From an uncultured Collinsella sp. (lineage in GTDB: Bacteria; Actinomycetota; Coriobacteriia; Coriobacteriales; Coriobacteriaceae): a stretch of DNA of 32,891 bases. Where the stretch lies: NCBI GenBank assembly GCA_900552425.1, contig URZR01000001.1, positions 1-32,891 on the forward strand. The letters run 5' to 3'. The notes below the pieces were generated by a model. The model worked only from the letters and a program-made list of their open reading frames with translations. It searched no databases and had not been told where the DNA came from. Positions 15,908 to 24,049 of the stretch are shown piece by piece. A program made the translations under genes and the position numbers. Numbering within the stretch: the first letter of the stretch is position 1; the number at the start of each line of letters is the position of its first letter.

Positions 15908-15923
15908 TGTTTCACGTGAAACA
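15908..15923. promoter_or_regulatory. parS: parS site 2
   Basis: Exact TGTTTCACGTGAAACA, 38 bases from site 1 (start to start). Confidence 0.97.
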
Positions 15924-15946
15924 TGGCGGTTGATATCGAATCGGAA

Positions 15947-15962
15947 TGTTTCACGTGAAACA
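15947..15962. promoter_or_regulatory. parS: parS site 3
   Basis: Exact TGTTTCACGTGAAACA, 39 bases from site 2 and 40 bases before the parA start, so ParB bound here could affect parAB transcription. Confidence 0.97.
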
Positions 15963-16001
15963 TCCTCCGTTTGACAGCTTTAATACACACCAGGAGGGAC
16001 C

Positions 16002-16802
16002 GTGGGATTTCGCGACGTTAAGCGTTCTAAGAGCGCAAAAGACACGCGTATCATTGCAATCATCAATCAAAAAGGCGGCGTCGGTAAGTCAACGACGGCT
16101 GTAAACCTTGCAGCAGCACTGGGTGAGCAGGGTCGTAAGACACTGATTGTCGATTTTGATCCGCAGGGAAACAGTACCAGTGGATTTGGAATTGAAAAAG
16201 AAGACCTTGATCACTGCATCTATGATGCATTGTTGAATGATGTGCCGGCAGAATCGCTTGTTCTTGATACAAATTGCAAAAAGGTATTCGTAATTCCAGC
16301 TACGATTCAGCTTGCAGGTGCCGAAATTGAGCTCGTAAGCGCAATTGCTCGTGAAACCCGCCTCAAAGATTTGCTTGAGCCGATTCAGGACGAGTTCGAT
16401 TTTATTTTCATTGACTGTCCTCCTTCGCTCGGCCTGCTTACTATCAATGCCCTGACCGCAGCAGATAGCGTTTTGATTCCAATCCAGTGTGAGTATTACG
16501 CACTCGAGGGCGTTACGAAGCTGCTTGAGTCAATGAAGATGGTCAAATCACGTCTGAACAAGGGCTTAGACACCTATGGCGTGCTTATGACCATGTATGA
16601 CTCGCGTACTTCTCTGTCGAATCAGGTTGTTGAGGAGGTTCAATCGTACTTTGGTGATAAGGCATTTAAGACGCTAATCCCCCGTACGGTTAAAATCTCC
16701 GAAGCTCCGTCTTTTGGAGAACCGGTAATTACCTATGCACCTCAAAATAAGGGTGCAAAAGCGTATATGAACCTTGCAAAAGAGGTGATCAAGCGTGCCT
16801 AG
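16002..16802 (+). CDS. parA: ParA/Soj chromosome-partition ATPase
   Basis: A 266-residue deviant-Walker ATPase that binds the nucleoid as an ATP dimer and moves ParB-parS complexes apart; relatives (Soj) also control DnaA. The P-loop is KGGVGKST (24-31) with the signature lysine early in the loop, followed by VDFDPQGNSTSGFG and FIFIDCPPSLGLLT. The chromosomal type is supported by the absence of an N-terminal DNA-binding domain and by the nearby origin. The start is GTG at 16002 after AGGAGG. It overlaps parB by eight bases, so the two are translationally linked. Confidence 0.97.
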   Translation: MGFRDVKRSKSAKDTRIIAIINQKGGVGKSTTAVNLAAALGEQGRKTLIVDFDPQGNSTSGFGIEKEDLDHCIYDALLNDVPAESLVLDTNCKKVFVIPATIQLAGAEIELVSAIARETRLKDLLEPIQDEFDFIFIDCPPSLGLLTINALTAADSVLIPIQCEYYALEGVTKLLESMKMVKSRLNKGLDTYGVLMTMYDSRTSLSNQVVEEVQSYFGDKAFKTLIPRTVKISEAPSFGEPVITYAPQNKGAKAYMNLAKEVIKRA

Positions 16803-17700
16803 TGCAAAGAAACGTGGCGGATTAGGACGTGGTCTCAATGCTTTGGTCTCAGAGGCCGAATATGAGACCGGTGGTTCGGCTGCATCTGCTTCAAATGCCG
16901 CATCTGTAACAAAACTACCTATTGAGGATATCGTTCCCAACCCTAATCAACCGCGAATTCAGTTTAATGAAACTGAACTTCGCGAGTTGAGCGAGTCAAT
17001 CCAAGAGCATGGCGTTTTGCAGCCGCTCTTGGTTCGCAAGCATGGAAACGGCTATGAGATTATCGCTGGTGAGCGTCGTTACCAGGCGTCAAAGCTTGCT
17101 GGTCTTGAGGAGCTGCCTGTCATCATTAAAGATGTTAATGATGAAGAGATGCTGGCTCTTGCTCTTATCGAAAACCTTCAGCGTTCTGATCTGAATCCCG
17201 TCGAAGAGGCTAAGGGCTATCGCCAGCTCATTGATGCCAGCGGTATGACCCAGGAGGCATTGTCGAAGGCAGTAAGCAAGTCACGCTCTGCAATTACAAA
17301 TTCGTTGCGCCTTCTCGATCTCCCCGAAGTAGTTCAGCAGATGATTTTTGAGGGTAAACTTACTGCTGGTCATGCACGTGCGATTCTTGCAGTTCCCTAT
17401 GAGGATGCTCGAATTCGACTTGCAGAAAAGGTTGTTGCAGAGGGCCTTTCCGTAAGAGCGACAGAAAATCTTGCTTCATTGTTTTCTGCCGGAGAGACGC
17501 CTAAGACGCCGAGGCCTGCAACGCCTCAGTCTTTTAAAAAGGCTGCCCGTGTGCTTCGCCAGGTATTTAATACCAACGTGCGTGTGAAGAGCTCGCGTGG
17601 AAAGAATAAGATTGAAATTGAGTTTAAAGACGAAGAAGAGCTTTCTCGTATTCTTGGTGAAATGATTCAGTTTGATCAAGGGGGCCAAGATGAGGAATAA
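16795..17700 (+). CDS. parB: ParB/Spo0J centromere-binding CTPase
   Basis: A 301-residue protein that loads at parS, slides as a CTP-dependent clamp and recruits condensin. The N-terminus KKRGGLGRGLNALV is the short ParA-activating peptide. The CTP-binding fold has IVPNPNQPR, GERRYQAS (GERR at 92-95) and ENLQRSDLNPVEEA. A helix-turn-helix at about 151-173 (MTQEALSKAVSKSRSAITNS) reads parS. The C-terminal part dimerises. GTG at 16795 lies within the end of parA. Three perfect parS sites sit about 0.9 kb upstream, so the system is complete here. Confidence 0.97.
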   Translation: MPSAKKRGGLGRGLNALVSEAEYETGGSAASASNAASVTKLPIEDIVPNPNQPRIQFNETELRELSESIQEHGVLQPLLVRKHGNGYEIIAGERRYQASKLAGLEELPVIIKDVNDEEMLALALIENLQRSDLNPVEEAKGYRQLIDASGMTQEALSKAVSKSRSAITNSLRLLDLPEVVQQMIFEGKLTAGHARAILAVPYEDARIRLAEKVVAEGLSVRATENLASLFSAGETPKTPRPATPQSFKKAARVLRQVFNTNVRVKSSRGKNKIEIEFKDEEELSRILGEMIQFDQGGQDEE

Positions 17701-17944
17701 GATTATAACTGCGATTGCATTGGCGACGACTGTCGCGGCTGGTGCCTTTGCTGGCTATAAGATCGCGACAGACGATGAACTTCGGGGTCGTTTGCTTCGT
17801 AGCGCGCAAGATATCGTCGATACTTCAAAGAAGAAAATGGATGTTATGACAGAAGATGTTGCCATGCGTACTGCTCAGGTAACGAAGAATCCCAAGATTA
17901 ATCAAGGTTGGGTTAGCAACCAATGGGAAAATGTAGGCTATTAG
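17690..17944 (+). CDS. Small membrane-anchored protein after parB
   Basis: An 84-residue protein of unknown function. One hydrophobic segment (about residues 4-24, IITAIALATTVAAGAFAGYKI) is followed by a charged helical stretch (DDELRGRLLRSAQDIVDTSKKKMD) and a tail ending in ENVGY. The layout recalls YtxH-like small proteins, but the match is too weak to name it. ATG at 17690 follows AAGGGGG and overlaps the end of parB by 11 bases, so it is translated with parAB. The frame could start earlier at a TTG inside parB, but the ribosome site favours this ATG. Its stop codon lies inside the second TTAGGTACCTAA palindrome. Confidence 0.8.
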   Translation: MRNKIITAIALATTVAAGAFAGYKIATDDELRGRLLRSAQDIVDTSKKKMDVMTEDVAMRTAQVTKNPKINQGWVSNQWENVGY

Positions 17945-17952
17945 GTACCTAA
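17941..17952. repeat. Palindrome TTAGGTACCTAA, copy 2
   Basis: Identical to 14437-14448, including the following C. It overlaps the stop codon of the small gene after parB and precedes the terminator. Confidence 0.5.
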
Positions 17953-17974
17953 CAATTACCCTGCATATTTTGAG

Positions 17975-18013
17975 GGGCCCTTGTCTGATTCATGAGACAA
18001 GGGCCCTTTATTT
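17975..18013 (+). terminator. Terminator of the rsmG-parAB transcript
   Basis: GGGCCCTTGTCT (17975-17986) and AGACAAGGGCCC (17995-18006) form a perfect 12-bp stem with an 8-base loop, followed by TTTATTTT. Confidence 0.9.
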
Positions 18014-18065
18014 TGTCCGTAAAAAATGGGAAAGGTAGCAGTTGGTCCAAAATTGAGGTCGATAA

Positions 18066-18106
18066 ATGAAACGGCCCCGGTTGCATATCCTGCAACCGGG
18101 GCCGTT
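18066..18106 (-). terminator. rlmN terminator
   Basis: AACGGCCCCGGTTGCA (18070-18085) and TGCAACCGGGGCCGTT (18091-18106) form a perfect 16-bp stem with a 5-base loop. On the minus strand it is followed by TCATTTAT, so the T-tract is poor but the stem is very strong. Confidence 0.75.
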
Positions 18107-18109
18107 CGA

Positions 18110-18125
18110 TGTTTCACATGAAACG
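18110..18125. promoter_or_regulatory. Degenerate parS beyond parB
   Basis: TGTTTCACATGAAACG matches 14 of 16 parS positions. It lies between the rlmN stop and its terminator. Confidence 0.5.
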
Positions 18126-18143
18126 TATTGGGGTGCGACTCCC

Positions 18144-19196
18144 CTATGCGTTCTTCTGAACTTTGAAGCGCTGCTTCAGCTGTCCGCAAGCGGCGTCAAT
18201 ATCGTTACCACGGGAGTTACGAATCGTGGTCTCGATGCCACGGGACTCAAGACGACGCTGAAGATCCTCAACCTTATGAATCGGCGACGGCTTGAGCGGG
18301 CTGCCCTCGATGTCGTTAAGCTGAATCAGGTTAACGTGGCACAGCGTTCCCTCGCAGAAGTCGCAGAGCGCCTGCATCTCGGGATTCGTATCGTTGACGC
18401 CTTCGATCATGGCATACTCATAGGTCGGGCGGCGGCCAGTCTTCTCGGTGTAGAGCTGAAGCGCTTCGTGAAGGCGAAGCAGCGTGTATTTCTTAACACC
18501 GGGCATGAGCTTATTGCGCGTCGACTGGATGGCGGAATGCAGGGAAACGGCAAGAGTGAACTGCTCGGGGATATCGGCAAATTTGCGAATACCGGGAATA
18601 ACGCCGCTGGTGGAGACAGTGAGGTGACGAGCGCCGATACCGATGCCATCGGGGTCGTTGAGGATACGCAGTGCCTTGAGAACCTCGTCGTAGTTGGCAA
18701 ACGGCTCGCCCTGGCCCATGAAGACAACGCTTGTGGCACGCTCGCCAAAGTCGTTGGATACATGAAGCACCTGGTCGACGATCTCTTGAGCGGTCAGAGA
18801 GCGCTTGAGGCCGTTGAGACCGGTAGCGCAAAAGGCACAGCCCATGCCGCAGCCTGCCTGGGTGGAAACGCAGACGGAAAGCTTGTTACGACGGGGCATG
18901 CCGACAGTCTCGACGGAAATGCCATCGTGGTACTCGAGCAGATACTTGCGCGAGCCATCTTTGGAAACCTGCTTGGTGAGTTCAGTCGGCGTATCAAAGG
19001 CAAAAGCCTCTTTAAGCTGCTCACGGAAAGCCTTGGGGAGGTTGGTCATATCGTCAAACGAACAAACGTTCTTCTCGAAGACCCATTCGATGAGCTGCTT
19101 CGCGCGGAAGGCGGGCTGGCCAAGTTCGGTCACGAGCTCGCGAATATCGTTTTGGCTCAAGTCGCGAATGTCCTGAGATTTAGTCCTGGGATTCAT
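18144..19196 (-). CDS. rlmN: Dual-specificity 23S rRNA / tRNA adenine-C2 methyltransferase RlmN
   Basis: A 350-residue radical-SAM enzyme that methylates C2 of A2503 in 23S rRNA and A37 in some tRNAs. The iron-sulfur motif is CGMGCAFC (Cys116, Cys120, Cys123). The resolving/adduct cysteine is near the C-terminus in RGNDIDAACGQL (Cys337), and a further conserved cysteine is Cys109. The substrate pattern VVFMGQGEP and VSLHS are typical of RlmN. A start ATG at 19196 follows AAAGGC. It is transcribed alone, divergently from ddl. Confidence 0.96.
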   Translation of the reverse strand: MNPRTKSQDIRDLSQNDIRELVTELGQPAFRAKQLIEWVFEKNVCSFDDMTNLPKAFREQLKEAFAFDTPTELTKQVSKDGSRKYLLEYHDGISVETVGMPRRNKLSVCVSTQAGCGMGCAFCATGLNGLKRSLTAQEIVDQVLHVSNDFGERATSVVFMGQGEPFANYDEVLKALRILNDPDGIGIGARHLTVSTSGVIPGIRKFADIPEQFTLAVSLHSAIQSTRNKLMPGVKKYTLLRLHEALQLYTEKTGRRPTYEYAMIEGVNDTNPEMQALCDFCEGTLCHVNLIQLNDIEGSPLKPSPIHKVEDLQRRLESRGIETTIRNSRGNDIDAACGQLKQRFKVQKNA

Positions 19197-19211
19197 GGAA
19201 GCCTTTCGATT

Positions 19212-19241
19212 TTGGGGAAACGTAGAGGGTATCGCTACAAT
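19212..19241 (+). promoter_or_regulatory. Possible ddl-dinG promoter
   Basis: TTGGGG and TACAAT with an 18-base spacer, 40 bases before ddl. The -10 box is good, the -35 box moderate. Confidence 0.5.
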
Positions 19242-19281
19242 ATGGTATCAGCTGCAGAAATTATAGAGGAGGAGTCTGCCC

Positions 19282-20247
19282 ATGCCGGGTAAAAGCCTAG
19301 AGAACATGCACGTAGCGGTCTTGGCGGGCGGTCATTCCGCTGAGCGCGAGATCTCGCTCAATTCGGGAAAGAACGTCGTGGCTGCCTTGAAGGAGGCCGG
19401 CTACACTTCGGTGGAGCTGATCGACACGGCTGCCGATGACTTTATGGTAACCATGGCGACCGGCGGTTTCGATGTGGCATTTATCGCCATGCACGGCGCC
19501 GGCGGTGAGGATGGCGCCATGCAGGGTGCCATGGAGACCCTGGGTATCCCCTACACGGCCTCGGGCGTACTTGCCAGCGCCTGCGGTGCCGACAAGGAGG
19601 TCTCTAAGCTCCTATACGCCAAGGCGGGCATTCCCATTGCCCCCGGCCTTGCGCTCGAGGTGGGCGATGAAGTCGATATCGATCATATCGTCGAGGTTTG
19701 TGGCGAGCGCTGCTTTGTGAAGCCGGCCGTCAACGGTTCCAGCTATGGCATTTCCCTGGTCCATGAGCCCTCCGAGCTGCCCGCGGCAATCGCCAAGGCG
19801 TTTGAGTACGGCGACAAAGTGCTGGTCGAGAAGTGCATCGAGGGTACCGAGGTCACCGTCGGCGTATACGGCGAAGATGACGTGCGCGCCCTGCCGATTG
19901 TCGAGATTCGTAAGCCCGAGGACTGCGAGTTCTACGATCTGGACGTGAAGTATGTCGACCCTACGGATATCCATCGCATTCCGGCGCAGATTTCACCCGA
20001 GAATTACGCTCGCGCTCAGGAACTTGCCTGTGCCGCTCACAAGGCCCTCGGTTGCCTGGGCATCTCGCGCAGCGATTTTATCGTGAGCGAGGACGGCCCC
20101 GTTATCCTCGAGACCAATACCATTCCCGGCATGACCGATACGTCGCTGTATCCGGATGAGATCCGCCACACCGACGACATGACGTTCCCGCAGGTCTGTG
20201 ACAGCCTGATCCGTATGGGCCTTCGTCGAGCGGGCATTGCATGCTAA
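19282..20247 (+). CDS. ddl: D-alanine-D-alanine ligase
   Basis: A 321-residue ATP-grasp enzyme making the D-Ala-D-Ala dipeptide for peptidoglycan, the target of vancomycin. Residues matching E. coli DdlB are Glu21 (HSAEREISLNSG), Lys147, Ser153 (NGSSYG), Lys223-Tyr224 (DVKYVD), Asp265, Glu277 and Asn279 (ETNTIPGMT). Keeping the tyrosine of the KY pair is the D-Ala-type pattern rather than the D-lactate type of VanA. ATG at 19282 follows GAGGAGG. The 3' end overlaps the DinG-like gene by seven bases, so the two are translationally coupled, an odd pairing of cell wall and DNA repair. Confidence 0.96.
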   Translation: MPGKSLENMHVAVLAGGHSAEREISLNSGKNVVAALKEAGYTSVELIDTAADDFMVTMATGGFDVAFIAMHGAGGEDGAMQGAMETLGIPYTASGVLASACGADKEVSKLLYAKAGIPIAPGLALEVGDEVDIDHIVEVCGERCFVKPAVNGSSYGISLVHEPSELPAAIAKAFEYGDKVLVEKCIEGTEVTVGVYGEDDVRALPIVEIRKPEDCEFYDLDVKYVDPTDIHRIPAQISPENYARAQELACAAHKALGCLGISRSDFIVSEDGPVILETNTIPGMTDTSLYPDEIRHTDDMTFPQVCDSLIRMGLRRAGIAC

Positions 20248-23135
20248 TCGAGGACGCGGTTTCGTCAGGAACGCCGCAGTTTGTCATCGACTCCTATGCC
20301 ACGCTTGCCGAACGCGCCAAAACGCAGTCCTTCGGCCTTATCGAGGAAGATGTGATTATCCTCGATACCGAGACCACGGGTCTTTCGGTGCAGGACAACG
20401 AGCTGATCGAGATCTCGGCGGCCCGTCTTTCGGGCCGCGAGGTCATCGACCGCTTCGATACCTTCGTGCATCCCAGGCAGCTGATTCCCGCCGAGATTAC
20501 CGAGCTCACGAGCATTACAAATGCCGATGTTGCAGATGCCCCGTCGGCGGTTGAGGCCGTCGCCGCTCTCGCCGATTTTGTCGGTGGCTGCCCGGTGATC
20601 GCACACAACGCCACGTTCGACCGCTCGTTTATCGAGTCGGTCAAAGGCGGCGTCAACGTGAGCGATATTTGGATCGATTCGCTGGCGCTGTCGCGCATCG
20701 CGCTTCCGCGCCTGGCCTCGCACAAGCTGTCTTTTATGGCCGATCTGTTTGGCTGCGACTCGGTATCACACCGTGCCAATGCCGACGTCGACGCTCTGTG
20801 TGGCGTATGGCGCGTGTTGCTCGTGGCGCTCACCGACTTGCCCCAGGGCCTCATGGCGCGCCTAGCCGACATGCATCCGGACGTGCCTTGGTCCTATCGT
20901 CCTATCTTCTCATTCTTGGCAGGGCAGAACCCTGGTTCTATCTTCTCTCTCAGCGCCGCTCGTGCTGACGTTCTCAAGGCCGATCGCGCCGACGATCGGG
21001 TGGACGCCGATGAACTGCCGGTTCTCAAGATGCCGAGTCGTGAGGAGATTGAGGCAGACTATGCGCCAGGTGGCCTAGTCAATCGCATGTATCCCACCTA
21101 CGAGCCGCGTGATGAGCAGATCGCGATGGCGCTCGAGGTCCGCGATGCGCTGGTCACGGGCACTCATCGAGTAATTGAGGCAGGCACAGGCGTCGGCAAA
21201 TCGATGGCCTATCTGGTACCTTTTGCCGAGGCAGCACGCCGTAACAACATCACGGTTGGTATTGCGACCAAATCGAATAATCTTGCCGACCAGCTCATGT
21301 ACCATGAGCTGCCAAAACTTGCCGAGCAACTGGACGGTGGTCTGTCATTTTGCGCTCTCAAGGGGTATGACCACTATCCGTGCCTGCGCAAGCTTGAGCG
21401 CATGAGCCGCGGCCAGGTCGAGATTACCACCAAGCGCGATCCGGCGGACACGCTCACGGCGGTCGCGGTCATTATGGCGTACGTCTGCCAATCAGCCGAT
21501 GGCGACCTCGACTCGCTCGGCATTCGGTGGCGCAGCGTCAACCGTCCCGACTTTACGACGGCCTCGCGCGAGTGTGCCCGTCGCCTCTGCCCGTTTTTCC
21601 CTGATAAATGTTTGGTCCACGGTGCTCGCCGTCGTGCGGCGCATGCCGATGTGGTGGTCACCAACCATTCCCTGCTGTTCCGCAACGTCGCGGCCGAGGG
21701 CAGGATTTTGCCTCCGATTCGTCATTGGGTAATCGACGAGGCCCATTCCATCGAGCGCGAGGCGCGCCGTCAGTGGGCGCGCGTGGTGTCGGCGGACGAA
21801 TCACGCGTTCTGTTTGAGCGTCTGGGTGGCTCGAGCACCGGCGCGCTAAGCCAGGTTTCCCGTGATTTGGCAACCTCCGAGGGCTCTACGCTCTATCTGG
21901 GCCTTACTGCCAAGGCGACGTCGACGGTTGCGCGCGCGAGCATGGCAATCGCCGACGTGTTCGATGGCGTTCGCGAGCTCGGCCGCCGTGCGCGTGGGGG
22001 TTATGACAATGCCAATCTATGGATTGGCCCCGAGCTGCGCGAATCTGACGACTGGCATGATTTCTTACAGTCGGCCTACGCTGCCATCGGCACATTGGAA
22101 CAAGCTGACAAGAGCGTCGACGCGCTGGTACAAGCCGTCGCCGCCGACAAGCCCGAGGTTGTTGTCGACCTGGGTGATATCTCGCGCCGCCTGCACGAGC
22201 TGGCCGAGAACCTCAAACTCATCATTGATGGCACCGATGAACACTACGTGTATTCGCTGCAGGTCAATCGCAGACTTCGTGCCGGCGGAGAGTCGATGAC
22301 CGCAGAGCGCATCGACATTGGCGAGGCCTTGGCAACCGAGTGGCTACCCGAGGTTCACACGGCTATCTTTGCCTCGGCGACCATGACGGTGTCCAAAAGC
22401 TTTGAGCACTTCAACCATGCGGTCGGCCTTGATCGCATCGGTGCTTCAACGTCGTCATCGCTGCACTTGGATTCGAGCTACGACTTCGATTCGAACATGG
22501 CTGTAGTCGTTGCGGGCGATATCCCCGATCCGCGCGATCGTGAGAGCTATCTTACGGCGCTCGAGCGCGTACTGGTCGACGCCCATCTTGCCATGGGCGG
22601 ATCGGTGCTCACGTTGTTCACCAATCGGCGCGACATGGAGGACCTATACGCCCGCGTTGAGCCCAAGATGGCCCGTGCGGGTCTGGAGCTCAACTGCCAG
22701 CAGCGCAACTCATCTCCTCGTCGCCTGCGCGACCGGTTTATCAACGAACCGACCTCGTCGCTTTTTGCGCTCAAGGCCTTCTGGGAGGGGTTTGATGCCA
22801 GCGGCGAGACGCTGCGCTGCGTCATCATTCCCAAGTTGCCGTTCTCGAGCCCCACGGACCCGCTCTCGTGCGAGCGCAACCTGCGCGAAGACCGCGCATG
22901 GGCGCGCTATTCGCTGCCCGAGGCGGTGCTCGAGGTTAAGCAGGCCGCGGGGCGTTTGATTCGCTCGTCGACCGATAGCGGTGTGCTGATCTTGGCGGAT
23001 CCTCGCCTGGTGACGAAGGGCTACGGAAAGAAGTTCTTAACGTCGCTGCCCACGAGCTCCTACCAGCGCATCGAATCGGCACAGATCGGTCACTATCTGC
23101 AAGTGTGGCGCGCACGCCACGAGCGGCGGCGCTAA
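20241..23135 (+). CDS. dinG: Exonuclease-DinG helicase fusion
   Basis: A 964-residue protein. Residues 35-190 are a DEDDh exonuclease like the polymerase epsilon subunit: DTETTG (42-47), HNATFD (122-127) and HRANADVD (177-184), so the active site looks complete. Residues about 285-960 are an XPD/DinG-type superfamily 2 helicase with Walker A EAGTGVGKS (313-321), a DEAH box (499-502) and the late motif AGRLIRSSTDSGVLILADPR. Four cysteines (381, 445, 450, 457) lie between motifs as in iron-sulfur DinG helicases. The fusion is like the exonuclease-DinG arrangement of Bacillus. It probably unwinds or degrades damaged or structured DNA. Its stop overlaps the convergent WYL gene by four bases. Confidence 0.93.
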   Translation: MLIEDAVSSGTPQFVIDSYATLAERAKTQSFGLIEEDVIILDTETTGLSVQDNELIEISAARLSGREVIDRFDTFVHPRQLIPAEITELTSITNADVADAPSAVEAVAALADFVGGCPVIAHNATFDRSFIESVKGGVNVSDIWIDSLALSRIALPRLASHKLSFMADLFGCDSVSHRANADVDALCGVWRVLLVALTDLPQGLMARLADMHPDVPWSYRPIFSFLAGQNPGSIFSLSAARADVLKADRADDRVDADELPVLKMPSREEIEADYAPGGLVNRMYPTYEPRDEQIAMALEVRDALVTGTHRVIEAGTGVGKSMAYLVPFAEAARRNNITVGIATKSNNLADQLMYHELPKLAEQLDGGLSFCALKGYDHYPCLRKLERMSRGQVEITTKRDPADTLTAVAVIMAYVCQSADGDLDSLGIRWRSVNRPDFTTASRECARRLCPFFPDKCLVHGARRRAAHADVVVTNHSLLFRNVAAEGRILPPIRHWVIDEAHSIEREARRQWARVVSADESRVLFERLGGSSTGALSQVSRDLATSEGSTLYLGLTAKATSTVARASMAIADVFDGVRELGRRARGGYDNANLWIGPELRESDDWHDFLQSAYAAIGTLEQADKSVDALVQAVAADKPEVVVDLGDISRRLHELAENLKLIIDGTDEHYVYSLQVNRRLRAGGESMTAERIDIGEALATEWLPEVHTAIFASATMTVSKSFEHFNHAVGLDRIGASTSSSLHLDSSYDFDSNMAVVVAGDIPDPRDRESYLTALERVLVDAHLAMGGSVLTLFTNRRDMEDLYARVEPKMARAGLELNCQQRNSSPRRLRDRFINEPTSSLFALKAFWEGFDASGETLRCVIIPKLPFSSPTDPLSCERNLREDRAWARYSLPEAVLEVKQAAGRLIRSSTDSGVLILADPRLVTKGYGKKFLTSLPTSSYQRIESAQIGHYLQVWRARHERRR

Positions 23136-24049
23136 AGCGGACAGACGAGAGTTTTTGCCATATCGCACAGACGCTTTGACAGGGTGGGGTCATCCAAGAT
23201 GCGGATGGCTCCGCCCGCTGCGATTATCTGGCTCAGTAGCCAACGCTCGGAGCCGTAATGCACGGTTACCGTTGCCATGTCTGCCCCGCTGCGCTCGATG
23301 AGGGTGATGCCGGCCCAGTCCAGATGCTCCGCCATATCGAATGGCATCAAGAGCTTTGCGCTACGCTGCGTCCGGGCAAGGGAATCGTTGAGGGATGCGA
23401 CGTCCGGTGCGTGAGGCACGACGGAGTCTTCCGTCAAGGTGAGTCCCTCGATTTTATCCATGCGATAGGTGCGCTGCTCATCGACTGCGATGTCCCAGGC
23501 AATCAGGTATGTTTGGTCGCCGTTTGCCGTAATGCGCAAGGGGTCGACCAGACGCTCGCGTGACCGTGCATCGTCCATCGAGCGATACGAGATGAGGCAG
23601 CGAACGCCGTCCTGAATGGCGCAGCTCAGCTGCTGCCAGTGCGACCCGTGGTTGACGGTGTCAAAGACGCACTGGTTATAGCCGAGCTCTTCGGGTAGAA
23701 GAGCGTGTCGAATCCGAGCTGCCGTCTGCGGCTCGATCCCCAACGATTCAAGTTCGTGGTTGAGCACAGCGCCCTCGGCGGTACTCAAGCGCAGCGGTAG
23801 CACACGTCCGGCGTCACCGGTGAGGACCACACGCTCGCCGTGGCATTCGCAGATGATGCGCGCACCCGATTCTCGGTCCGCGAGCGTCGAGACGATCTCG
23901 AGAATCTCGTCGAGCGACACTCCCGTGATGTCAAAGCGACTGCAAATCTCAGTTCGTGTCATGCCGCTCTCGCCGGCGGCGTAGAGGGCCTCCATGATGT
24001 CGATGGCGCGCGAGAGCCTCTGCTCGCTGGTGAGTTTACGCACGGGCAT
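23132..24049 (-). CDS. WYL-domain transcriptional regulator, PafC-like
   Basis: A 305-residue regulator. Residues about 5-75 form a winged helix (SRAIDIMEALYAAGESGMTRTEICSRFD); the C-terminal half has a WYL domain (GDQTYLIAWD, then RTYRMDKIEGL), a ligand-sensing fold that binds single-stranded nucleic acid in some relatives. It is the second of two WYL genes. Tandem WYL proteins form the PafBC activator of the LexA-independent DNA damage response in mycobacteria; that role here is inferred. The frame can be extended to TTG at 24070, but ATG at 24049, overlapping the upstream gene end by 14 bases, is preferred; AAAGGA lies 12 bases before it, so the start is not certain. Confidence 0.8.
   Translation of the reverse strand: MPVRKLTSEQRLSRAIDIMEALYAAGESGMTRTEICSRFDITGVSLDEILEIVSTLADRESGARIICECHGERVVLTGDAGRVLPLRLSTAEGAVLNHELESLGIEPQTAARIRHALLPEELGYNQCVFDTVNHGSHWQQLSCAIQDGVRCLISYRSMDDARSRERLVDPLRITANGDQTYLIAWDIAVDEQRTYRMDKIEGLTLTEDSVVPHAPDVASLNDSLARTQRSAKLLMPFDMAEHLDWAGITLIERSGADMATVTVHYGSERWLLSQIIAAGGAIRILDDPTLSKRLCDMAKTLVCPL

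Noticed and set aside
15971..15986. TTGACA and TAATAC before parA as a promoter
   Set aside because: The boxes are four bases apart, and no -10 box is found at the normal distance.
19942..19986. His231 in the Ddl omega-loop (DIHRIPA) as a sign of a VanA-like D-Ala:D-lactate ligase
   Set aside because: The residue that matters aligns with E. coli Tyr216, which follows Lys215. Here that pair is Lys223-Tyr224, so the tyrosine is kept and the enzyme looks like an ordinary D-Ala-D-Ala ligase.
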